From Sindora glabra (lineage: Eukaryota; Streptophyta; Magnoliopsida; Fabales; Fabaceae), in the NCBI GenBank assembly GCA_020226215.1, contig CM035235.1, positions 50,497,511-50,561,510 on the forward strand: a stretch of 64,000 nucleotides of DNA, read 5' to 3'. Position numbers and translations under genes: made by a program. This document shows, piece by piece, positions 47,416 to 58,975 of this stretch; position 1 is the stretch's first letter, and every line of letters begins with the position of its first letter. A model generated the notes under the pieces. That model was given only the letters and a program-made list of their open reading frames with translations. It did not search any database and was not told where the DNA came from.

Positions 47416-50400
47416 TTATAGATCAGAGGCCTTCAGTTTTCTAGGTCTCTTAGACTGAGCTGGTGAGCATGGAGCTTCCAATAGTCTGCCAGGACCCTTT
47501 TACACATACAAATGCCAAGATCAGTAATATAGCACTGTGCAAATGCTCCAAAAAGAAGCAGGAAAAGACGAATGAAGGAAAGAGGGATTAGATAAAGACT
47601 CTACCTTGCGTTTTTGGTCTCTCTTGCCAACTCTTTCACCTGAAATCACAGTTATATACATGGCTTCAGAAGTACATGGATAAAACTTCTACCAATCACT
47701 GAAACAAGGTAGCTAGTGGACAAAGTGATCCATTACCTCCAAAACTCATGGAGTCTGGAACAAATGTCCGATCCTGATCAACAAAACAACGCAAATGCTG
47801 TCAATACTTTGAGAATCACAAGCTCTTGATTTTGGGAACAATAGTAGCACACTAGGACAGTCACTAGCTCCAGATTAAGAAACTAAGTCGGCTAACCTTT
47901 GGTGTGCCTGGTGTTTCAGTGTATGAACCATCACGAAAAGATGAACCTTCTGCCTCTTTATATTGCAGCTGAAACACAGCTTACAAGTAAGTTGAAACTG
48001 GAGAAAGCAACCCAATACTGACTTTGCTAATTGCATCAGAAAACTTAAACTTAAGAAATATTCAACCCTTAATATCTGCTTATCACACTAAATATTTAAT
48101 GAATTATAAGTGAAAATTATTCTTTCACATGATATCAAAAACCTGTTTCTGAAGATTCAGCAGTGTTAGTATTTCCTTTCTTAGTTCAAGATGCTCTGCA
48201 CAAACAGCTTTTGTTGGAACCCTTGGTTTCAAATTAACCTGCAAACACACACAAAATAATTAAATGGAAAGTATAACTAGGTCAATGAGGTCTTTCTGCA
48301 ACATACCGTCAGATCCAGACCCCAATTTGATCATAAACGGCCTTCTTAATATTACTGGCTCTCTTAAGACAGCAGACATAAGGTGTTCACAAAGCTTAAT
48401 ATGCATATACATTTCAGAAATAATATAAATATGAATATTTAGTCTCAGAACAATGATTATCATGTACACTTGACAATACAGAGGATAAAAAGTTCTTCAG
48501 GGAATATAGACAAACCCCAAGTTCTTGCAAAGTTTGCTCAACCCGTTTGATGGTCCTAAGTCCAGCAGATGAACTTGTAGCTTGCACCATTTGATCAAGG
48601 GCATATGTCCTCAGATAAACCCGAAGCTGAAATATTTCTCACTATCAGCAGGCTATCTTCTCAAGCATAGCCATTACTAAGAGAATGTTAAAAACTGCCC
48701 CTATAAAGGTTATGGTCATACTAGATCATTTCATCTTGTCTTAACCAATTCCTTTTTCTCTCCCTTCCTTTTTTTTTTTTTTTTTTTTTTTTGGGGGGGG
48801 GGGGGTGTGGTTGTTTGATAAAAGTCAACAAATATGTCAGCAGAAGAGACATTGAGAAACAATAAATGGAAACCTTCTGTTTTACTTACTATGCGAAGAG
48901 AAGCTAAAGTAGCTGTAGTATTATCAGTTGCTGATGCGGAAGGTAAACCCGTTGATGGAAGTTGAACATTTGAGGGTGCATCACCAGGGATAACCCTCTC
49001 TGTAACTTCTCCACCATTTGAGGCCACAGCCAACTCAGAATCTTCAGCAACCTAAAAAATTTACAAGATCCAGCAAGCGGTATCACCTATCACAAGCATA
49101 AGTACATGCTCCATGAATTTTGACTCTCACAGTTCGATAATTATAAAGTCTGCTACAGATGATTCAAAAACAGTTCTCCGTATTTCTTAATTTCTTATTT
49201 TTGGTAAAATTGAATAGTTAAAAAGATGCATCGGAACAAGCCTGTAAGCACTTGTAATTTACTCCCCAATCCAAATAACTGACTGACCAACAAAATTATC
49301 TTCTAACATGCATAAACACAACTATATGAAATACTTCTCACTATTGGAATTTGTGAATACAATGACCTACAAATTAAAAGAGAGCCAGCTATTCAGAAAC
49401 ATAAATTTGATAATGACTAGAGACTATCTACTTGTAAAAGAATGAGTGAGAGAGAAAACCAATTTGAAAAACATTACCTTTGCAGGCATGCGTGACTCAG
49501 CTATTTTCTTGGCTTCAGCAAGAACCTATATGGATCAACAGCAGCAGAAAGGAAGATTTACTTTATAAACCACAATTGAAGTTGTTGATACAAATATAAA
49601 ATAAAATAATCAAGAATGAAAAAGTTAAAACCTCCTGATCTTTGCGCTCTTGTTGCTTTGTTTGAGATAGGTACATAGACAGTGCTCGTTTCCGTTCTAT
49701 CTCTTGTGAAACATTATATGCTTCCTACATTAGGTACAAGGAAAAGAATATGAGACCATATGGTAATGTCATATCCCATGTTTGAGTTTGTTTCGCAAGA
49801 AGTACTCAAAAAAAGGGACAGTGATATAAAAAAAACAAACCCCCATTAAGTTGTTTCATTCAAACAGTTACTACACCTTAACAAGAGGGTGCGTAGCCAC
49901 ATCTGCAGGAGAAGAAGCCCTAGCCATCACAACAGCCCGAGACACTGCGTGGCAGGGACAAGATGATCATCAGGAAAAGCAGGTATAAGTTCTCAGTTTT
50001 ACTTATATAGCCTGTGACAATCTATACAACTCAGTATAAAATGTACAGTTGAACATAGAGTAAGCTGAGAACAATGGACATTAGTTCAATGAATAAATTG
50101 AGAAGTACCACTATAGTATCGATCCTTCAATTCCTCTACAGTCCGAGATGATGGGAATCTGTCAGCTATCACAATGAATCGGAGATCAAACCTCTCGCAC
50201 AAGTCAAAAAGTTGATCTGTCTCCTCCTTCGTCCACCTCTGAATGGTGTACAGTCTACACCGTTAGAATGCCAAAATGTTTCAACTCTAGCAGCTAAATT
50301 ACACATACTCAAGCCTTGTTTAGGTACAGTTCCTTTGTGATTTATATCTCATTGTGTCACTCTTATTTACCCCTATATCCATCATGGTTCGGGTATCTGA

Positions 50401-51712
50401 GACTCCAATCCTTAACTCACCCCAAAGAAATAGGAAAAGGACAACACATAAGTAGCACATAATACCAAGGAACTCATTTAATGAGAACTACTTCTCCATT
50501 ATATAATGTCTTCTTCTCAAACCAAATTATATTCTTTCAGACTTCTGGAAGTAAAATCCAACATTTAACTGACATAATAATATTATAATAAGAATGCAAA
50601 TCAAAACAAGATAGACTATTGGAACTGAGAAAAGAGCCAACTGAAATATCAGATCATTCAGAATTCTAAAGCAAATTTATCCTCCTCAATCAAACTTAGA
50701 CTTTAAGTTTAAATGACTTCCAGAGAATGACACCTACAGGATCTGCCAAGTACTTCTCATACTCCTCATCTGTGTATTTGATAATGTCAACAGACTGCAA
50801 CAAAGCACATGAATTAACTTCAGTCATTGTAACAAATAACGTTGATTAATGTGACATTAGAAAACAGGAACCAAGAAAGCAAATTTCAAAGCATATTTAA
50901 AGATAAAGAGTGGCCATGCATTTACCTTGTTGTACTTGGCAAAAGAATAGTCCCCGGTTGGTGGCACACCATTTACCACTCGAACCTGCAACACAAGAGG
51001 CATATACTAAAAACTAACACTCTTAGTATAGGAATTTAAAACCCATGAAAAGGAAACCTCACCCAATGGTAAAGCTGAAGATTATCCTTGCGAGCTGAAC
51101 TTGTGAAAGGAAGCCATTGCCAAGTGATCTGATGGAAAAATCTCCAATGTAAAATCAAATTGCAGTTTCAATAGGCTGAGTGGGACATAAAACTAGGAAC
51201 AACATATAAGGACATGGAAATAACATTGGCTAATCCAATCATAGCAAGGCTTAATTATTGAGCAAAGGCAAATGGAACGGGTCCTGTAGTTTTTCATAAA
51301 ACCAAAGAGTACTAGAAAAGAAATTCATTCTGTTCAAACTTCGCCAAGCTTACTTCTAATAAATTCAAGACACAGTCGACGAAGAACGAGGGAAAATAGA
51401 AATTTCAAAAGACAATCACCTTCTCGTCTGATGGAGGCCTCTTTTTCAATTGAGACGCATCAATTGCGGGCATAAGAGGTGCCAAACCACCCGTAAGTGC
51501 ATAAACCTACGAACAATAAACCCAAACGGAAAAAATATACCTTTTGTGAATATAAATAGACGGAGACATCAAGATAAGAAATTGAAGGAGGGCAAAGGAA
51601 CCTCTCGCGAAATGCCATCTGGTTTTCTCTGTGGTTCTTTCTGGGGTCGAGACTTCTTCTCTTGGCTTGGCAAAGAGGTCTTGGGTAAGCCTAGTATGTC
51701 CTTTGCATCCAT
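47416..51712 (-). CDS. SWC4: SWR1-complex protein 4 / DMAP1 homologue
   Basis: Sixteen exons on the minus strand join in frame with GT..AG introns: 51,712-51,602; 51,506-51,420; 51,128-51,063; 50,985-50,926; 50,794-50,738; 50,238-50,109; 49,944-49,877; 49,724-49,632; 49,525-49,478; 49,051-48,890; 48,626-48,516; 48,238-48,143; 47,968-47,897; 47,773-47,737; 47,639-47,605; 47,496-47,416. The product is 437 aa, close to the plant SWC4 length. It starts MDAKDILGLPKT. A SANT/Myb-like domain at about 128-171 starts RWTKEETDQLFDLCERFDLR; the DMAP1 region follows, with EIERKRALSMYLSQTK and LRTYALDQMVQA; a basic tail KRDQKRK precedes the C-terminus. SWC4 is shared by SWR1, which deposits H2A.Z, and the NuA4 acetyltransferase, and helps target them to chromatin in the nucleus. 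All residues and frames look intact. The T24G13 run lies inside the intron between exons 10 and 11. Confidence 0.96.
48769..48805 (+). repeat. T24G13 homopolymer junction in a SWC4 intron
   Basis: Twenty-four T are followed directly by thirteen G on the plus strand (C13A24 in the transcript), inside the intron after SWC4 exon 10. It is about 85 bp from the exon 10 donor at 48,889. Confidence 0.95.
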
Positions 51713-52100
51713 AAGGGCTTCCCGGGAAAAGGAAATACTCTAAAGGGTTGATCCACTCCTACTTCTTCGCAGAAACGTATCTGTGGAAACAGTATTCAGA
51801 AATCATAGCTCCGAAGGCAATCTTATGCTTTCAGATTCACTAACTTTTCCGATTACAGGATACCTGAATTGGGAAATTAGGGCTCCCCGGGCGCGAAAGA
51901 CAGACTTGAGTAGCACAAGTGTAGAAGTAACTGGTAACACGGACGTAAATCGCACGACCCGCGCCAACCCGGGTCTGAGGCTACGACGTCGTACTACCAT
52001 TCTCAGGGGTCATGACAAGGCGGGCAACGTTGTATCCAATGAAAAATTTTCCAATCCCCTCGTATCATTGAGATTTCACCGTAACTTTCAGAATTTATAA
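51713..52100 (-). promoter_or_regulatory. SWC4: SWC4 promoter and leader region
   Basis: A G+C-richer block directly upstream of the SWC4 start ends abruptly at about 52,100, where AT-rich DNA begins. It contains the 12-bp perfect palindrome TACGACGTCGTA at 51,982-51,993, holding a GACGTC bZIP-type ACGT core. A 105-codon plus-strand ORF (51,783-52,100) runs through the block but is compositionally like a promoter and has no domain, so I regard it as chance. Confidence 0.5.
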
Positions 52101-54000
52101 CATTATGATTAAATGATTTTTGAAATTAAAAAAAATCATATTTGATAATTAACTAGTCAAATTAACTATTATTATATTAAGTAATTTAATTCACTGATGA
52201 TATTAGTTGTTTATATAAAAATATTTAATAAAATTAATTATTTATTATTAACTGTTTATATATAAAATAATATATAAGAATATATATATTTTATAATTTA
52301 TTTAAGTATTATTTTATTTTAATAATATTTTAAATTATAATATACTATTTGTTATATTAGTTTTTTTAGAAAAATTATATCATTATAATTTAATATACTT
52401 ATTTAATTTTCTTTTAAAAATGAATAATTTTAATTTTCTCATTAAAAAACCGGTGATATCTTGATACATATAATAATTATTAAAGTTTATTCTATAACAA
52501 TTTTTAATCTTAAATTTAAAATCTATATGTTTATCATTAAAAATGCTGATGAATTACATATTTTACATATAAAAATATATTTTTAAGAATTAATATCATC
52601 CTGTTATTTCTTTTTTTTAATATATATTGTTCTTTAATTTAAAAATATTATTTTAGAAAAGATTAATAATTTTCTTAATGCATTTTTTATTATTTACTAT
52701 GGAATGAAACATATAATCACTTCTTTTTTATATAATTTGATAGAAAAATATAATTATATTCATGTATTTTTTATTATTATGTAAATATTTTTAATATAGT
52801 TTTTTAATATAATTTATTACACTTATTTAGTTTTTATTTAAAAAATAAATAATTATAATTTGATATATGTATTAAATTTTTCTCTAAAAATAAATAAATA
52901 AAATTTAATATTTTTCTTATTTAACAAGAACTAAAATGTAAAAAAAAATCATTATGGATAAGAATGTCTTTTTATATTAAATACAAATTAATTATTTCAA
53001 AAAATACTATTTTTAACTTTTTAAAATGATTGTTTGAAGATTAATAAATTAACCAAAATAATTATTTAATAAATACTCAAATCAATTAATCAACTTAATC
53101 AAACAATTAAAGGCACTGAAATCAGTTAAAGGTTAATAAAATAGTTATTTACTAAACATTCTCAAAAACAATCTGATGATTTATCAATATATATAAGAAA
53201 TACTATTGAAAATTTCAATAGTACAAATTTTCCTATATACAAAGTGGCGACAAGTCAAATTAATAATTTATATTTCAATACTACAAATTAACAATTTATA
53301 TTTCAAACTTGAATTCGTGAAAAAATAAACAAGTTTAAATTCAAGTTAAAACTCATCAATGTTGAATAATTCAAATTTAATTGAGTAATGTGTTGTTTAT
53401 CTCAAATGTTTTATTGCACTTGAATATTTGAATTCAAATTTGAACTTGTAATGAATATAATCCTAAATGGATATCTATATAATTTTATCCAAATTTAAAT
53501 ATATAAAAATTTATATTTTTATAAATAAACTAAACATTAATATTATATCTCCATTTATCAATATAATTTTTTATATTCATTAAATCTATTAAATCTATAA
53601 AAAATATATATATAAAATTATTACATTCCACCAATAACTACACTTGATAGAAAATAACAAATATTAGAATGTTAATTACTTCAACTAAAATATCATATTT
53701 CTTTATGCAACCTCAATAATTATTAATATAATTGGATTATTTTATGTATTATATTATTTATATAATAAAAAAATAAAAATATATTTTATTATTAGGATCA
53801 TTTATTTTTGCAAACAGTTTGAACCAAATAATTTGACACTTAAGCTCAACTTATCTATTAATATAGCTCGATTCATCTATTAATCGATTTCTATTCATTT
53901 AAAATCAAATATGAGTTAGATATTGAGTGAACAAATCTTGAACTACTCATAATTAACTTAACTTATTTGCACATTTAATTATAAATAGGTTTTTCCTCCT
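52101..54000. other. Very AT-rich intergenic DNA
   Basis: No gene is seen. About 53,820-53,970 resembles the eroded AAGCTC-type palindromic repeat near 27.9-28.9 kb. Otherwise this is AT-rich spacer. Confidence 0.5.
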
Positions 54001-57000
54001 TAAATGCTCATTTGGTTCTATATTTAAATATAACATATAAAATAGGTAATTTTCATCATCCTAATTGATCATTTTTGTTTTTAATTTTCTATAAAAAAAA
54101 CTATTTACAAAAGTGTTTGAGACATTGGTTAATAAACATTAGTTTATATTATCACTAGCATTTATTTTGAGATGATAGCATTTTAAATGTCTCTTTTAAA
54201 TATCATCTTCAAGATCCATTAGGTAGAATGTCAATTTTAATTAATAAACTAACGTCTAAATTTTTAATTAAGACATCAATTTTTTAATGGTCATCATTAA
54301 AAAGGTATATCAAAAGTTTATCTAGAAAAGCTACCACTAACTTCATTACAAATGCCAATTTCAATGGAAACCACAAATGCATAGGACATTAATTTTATTT
54401 AAGGATCAATGTATATTATTTTCCTATGAATTTTCTCTTTGCCACTCACTTTTCATATGAAATACTTCTAACACCTCATTCTTCAATGTTCTCTCTATTT
54501 ATATTTAGTGATCACTTTCATCCCTAGAGTGTTCAATATACTTCAATGGTGATATTAATATATAGTATTTTTATTGTACTCTCACTTTACTTTCATCAAG
54601 AAAATGTACAATTGAAGAATCATAACATTTGCCATTGTATACTCTTTTGATTGAAATAGAATAAAATTGAAATGGAAGAGTTAGTTAATGATGATTTGAT
54701 ACATAGTGATTGTTTTGTACTTTCACTCTACTTTTATATCACCAAAGTGTACAAATTAGAGAAATTTGAGCAACAAACTAGAATTTGCATCATTGGTGGA
54801 GATTTTGATACATAGTAATTTTACTATTATTTTATGTATTCATGTAGATATGTAGTTTTTATTTATTGATGATTTTTACATATATCATTTCTCTTTTGTA
54901 CTTTTATTATGATAGAGTAATGATAATTGAAATTATATAAATTATTTCTCTTTACTCATCTATAGGTTATTTTTACATTAAAATTTTATATTAAACATTT
55001 GGATTACAAAGATTACTTAAAAAAATCAAAACAAATATAACTTTTATGTTAAATTAGTTTAAAAATAACTTTTTTATTGTCATAATTTCTACTTAAATAT
55101 ATTGTGAAATTTGTATAAAAATAGTTTGAAATGTTAAAGGCATTAGTTGAAGATGCTTATAACGTTAATTGTTTACATAACAAAAATATGAGGATAATTA
55201 AAAAGCCTCTATTAAGAAAATACAAAACATACAAACATCAATTTTAGAAATAACTAACATCTGATATGATGGTATTTCTTCTAAACCAAAGACATATAAA
55301 TGAATAATATTTACGAAGAAGTTTAAATAAATGGTATTAATCTAAATGAATGGAATTGAAAATAACTAAATGAACGACATTTTTTAAGTTGAGGAATTTA
55401 CAACGTCAGTTATTTTATAGTAATTATTGTTTATGTCCATTTCAATCATCATGATGGTTCATCTAAAATTTATAACCAAACTTACAACATTAATTTTTTT
55501 TATTAATAACCAGTATCTAAGGTTTGTCATTAGTTTATAATATCATTCTCCCTGCTTATGTGAAATAAATAGGTGATATATCAAGATTGCTTACCTTTTT
55601 ATCATAAGGAAAATTTCTAAGTTAGAGGTGTAGATTGTAGTATTTGATATTATCGAAGCTAATAAAAAGGTCCTAGAATCTTTTAAAATGCTTATCCTTG
55701 GAAGAATTTTAAGAAATTCTAGTACCTTCTTAATGGCTTAAGTAATGTTGAATACTACGATCTCTACAATTTATGTCATAGGCTTTCTCCATTGATAAAT
55801 TCCAAAAGTTATCAATTAACACTTTCCATTTCAAGAAACACACTTAGGGATATTGAGAAAATCCAAAGATGAGTTACAAAATTGATATTAAATTATAGTA
55901 AAAAGAAACATAATGGTCATTCTTGTATTGATAGGTTTGATTTGTGTTCATTACTTGAATGATCATGATGCTTTTTCTCATTATAATTTATTATCCATTT
56001 ATAACCATATACACTTTTCAACTTAAAAACCCTTAAGCAATACAAAGTAATTACAAGAAAAGAATAATGTATAGTGTCCATGTTAAGTGTATGTTTATTG
56101 TAAATAAAAAGTCTATTATTCATTGCTAATAATAGTTTTTTTTGTTGTACATGTCAATGTATTGATATAAAACCAAATAAAATGGTAGACTCCACTTTCG
56201 TAGTAGATTGTATCTTTTCTCATTTGTTTCATTTACATTCAATTTATTATTATTTGTGTCTATTTAATTGTAAAAGAAGAATATCTTAATGCAACAAAAA
56301 ATTTTAATGCCATTAATTTCATTATTAATTCATATGATGATATTAGTATTCTTTTAAGATTTATACTTAATTTATAAAATTGTTACATATATATATTGCA
56401 TTTTAAATTCTACTTTAATGCACAAGATGTGCACAATTAAATCAATTTTATTCTAATATATATTTTTGTTATTTCTAGCCATTCTGAAATGCTTCAATAA
56501 AAGTTCTAAGATTATTTCAAAATGGTTATGTGTTTTTTGAAATGATTTGGAAAAAGTTTTATAATGTCAATTCTTGTTTAGTAACTAACATTAAATATGT
56601 ATTAGTAGGATGACAATGTCTTATTAAAGATAACATTTTTCTCACTTAATTAACATCTAATATTTAAATGTTGACATTGGTTTCTTATAATAATCGACAT
56701 TGAAACTTTCCTCTAGATGTGAGTTTAAAAATAAAAAAAATGAAGCATAACACAAGTTGAAAATAAAAAAAGTATAAGATGGCGCTATTTGCAAATTTTA
56801 TTTTAAATTTTTTTCAATTCTAAGATGATTCTCTATTTAACAATGTATTTTTTTTTTACCAATCTTAAGATGTTTTTCTTCAATTTTGTGTTCATGCTTA
56901 CCTTTTAACTTTAAAATTATTTTACAGGACTTTAAAATTTGATAGTCCCTCACTTAATATGTATGCTTGTACACTTAATGGAAAAACACAAAGGCTAAAA

Positions 57001-57570
57001 GTGAGGATTCTTTTAATTTTCATATTTGTTCTTGTAATTTAATGTCCAATTAGCAATCAATCATATTTTATTAACTTTTATTTTGATGTAACTTTTACAA
57101 GTTCATATAGGTAAGAAATTTAATTCCATTTATATTTATTGGTATTTGTTAGTATTATTAATTATTTAGATGTTATAAAAGGTTTCATATCTTACATTAA
57201 ATATTAATAAATGTTCATTGCATTTGTAGGTATCAAATTTAAGAGCGATTTTTTAAGAAATACCAAGCTCATATATTCAGCAATGTGTATTAACAAAAAT
57301 TTAGTAAAGCACCAATCTCTAATTAAGATATTGGATATAACCTTTCAATATTTTTGCACTTTTATTACTCAATTTATTATTTAAAATTATTAAAATTGAG
57401 ATTTCACAATATTATATGAGACGTTGGTTTCTATATCTAGTTAAGGTATTTTGTAAGGAAAAACACATAAGGTATATAGGGGACAAAGGAGTGAAGAGTA
57501 TAGGGGATGAGATTAAGGTTGAAGTAAGGAAAAGGGGGAAATAAGGTTAGGAAAGGTGGGTTATAACATA
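54001..57570. other. Repeat-derived DNA with diverged repeats, no gene
   Basis: Similar phrases recur: GATAYATAGT...TTGTACTYTCACTYTACTTT...AARTGTACAA at about 54,551 and 54,698, with weaker echoes at 54,799 and 54,868. Scattered GACATTGGTT/ACATTGA words in both orientations suggest eroded short hairpins of a DNA transposon. No ORF of note. Confidence 0.45.
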
Positions 57571-57790
57571 CCACGTCGATTATTTGAGGAAATCGAAGTG
57601 GTATTTTGAACATTGGATGTTAGGTTTTCATAAAAACCTAATGTTGAATGTGTTTTCCCATGATAATAGACAAAGAAACAATGTTAATTTATTCTATGTG
57701 ATAATTAATATTATTGTATTATTTACAATGGTTTAAAAATCAACGTTAAAACTTACATATAACAACATTCAATTGAATGTTAGTTATATT
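57571..57790. repeat. Cluster of short palindromes (hairpin-forming)
   Basis: Three fold-backs lie in tandem: ACCACGTCGATT with AATCGAAGTGGT at about 57,571-57,604; ACATTGGATGTTAGGTTTT with AAAACCTAATGTTGAATGT at about 57,611-57,653; and the perfect 18-bp palindrome AACATTCAATTGAATGTT at 57,764-57,781, extended by 6 bp on each side with one bulge (57,758-57,788). Such arrays are known as subterminal repeats of some plant CACTA-type elements, but no CACTA ends were confirmed. Confidence 0.7.
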
Positions 57791-57984
57791 TTGACGGGTG
57801 ATTCTCTAAACACTTAATATCAATCAATTATTCTATAATGGTGATTGTCTCTAAATAATAAAATACATCAATTTAAATTTGAAATAAAATTACAATGAAA
57901 TAAAATGGAACCTTTTAAATTTAAGTTTGGCGTGTTAATAGTTTAAGTTTTTCTCTAGTATAACCTCAAGATGAGGTTGTATGC

Positions 57985-58975
57985 ATACTAGCTCATGTAA
58001 TTTTTGGATAAGGTAAACTTGCATGATTTATTATTATTATTGCATAATTTATGGTAAAATTGCATGAGGTTATGGGTTATATTTATACCTTATAGGAATA
58101 ATGGTATGATTTACACAATAGCTATCTAAAATGTCATTATATTCACTAGTGGAGATATAAGTTTTTTAATTGCATGAAGTGTAGAAAGTATTGCATTAAA
58201 ATGTAAATTGTTGGATGATTGTATAGCAAAGTTGCATAAGGTTGTGGTTTGTATGTATGCCTTGTAAAAAAATCAAACTATTACTATCATTATGTTTGCA
58301 AATGGTGACATAAATGAAATATAGGAAGTATTGCACATATAAGAGTACTTCGTTACATGATTTTATGATAGACTTATGGGTTATAGTTATGTTTTGCAAG
58401 AATTATTTATAACTTGCTTAACAACTATCTAGATTGCCATTATATTCTTATATGGTGACATAAGTTTTGTAGTTATAAAAAAAATCAAAAGTATTACATT
58501 AAAGTATGATATTTTTTCATGATTTATATAAAGACTTGCCAAAGAGTGACATTGACAATTGAGAGTATGCATGATAATGGTAACAAATGCCATTATGTTC
58601 ATATGTGATGACATAGGTTTTGCATTTACAAAAAGAAAATTAGAAGCATCATATTAGAGTATGACTTTGTTGCAAAATTTATATAAAAACTTACACAAGT
58701 GTAACATTGACAATGAAGAGTATGCATGATAACGATAACAAATGTCATTTTATTTATTAATGGTGATGAAAGTTTTTTAATTACATGAAGTATAAGAATT
58801 ATTAGATAAAAGTATGAATTTATTATATTTTTTTATATGTGAGTAACATTAACAATGAAAAATATACATTGAAGTTATAATGGATGACATTATATTCACA
58901 AGTTATAACATAAGGTTTATAGTTACAAGAAGTTTGAGAAGTATTGTACAAAAGTAAAACTTTATTGCATCACTA
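57985..58975. repeat. Degenerate tandem array, about 150-bp period, 6 or more units
   Basis: The anchor phrase (G/A)(T/C)CATTATRTTC...ATGGTGACATAAG...GAAGTATTGCATTAAAGTATGA recurs with starts at 58,133; 58,286; 58,436; 58,589; 58,744; 58,886, that is every 142-155 bp. A second phrase, TTGCATRAGGTTRTGGKTT, precedes the early units, and AGTRTGCATGATAAYGRTAACAA precedes the later ones. The units are clearly diverged and non-coding. Confidence 0.85.

Noticed and set aside
51783..52100. 105-codon plus-strand ORF upstream of SWC4
   Set aside because: It lies in the G+C-rich promoter/leader block of the minus-strand SWC4 gene, has no recognisable domain and is explained by fewer stops in G+C-rich DNA.
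57985..58975. Possible CRISPR array
   Set aside because: The repeats are about 150 bp, diverged throughout and without alternating conserved repeats and unique spacers; the context is a plant nuclear genome.
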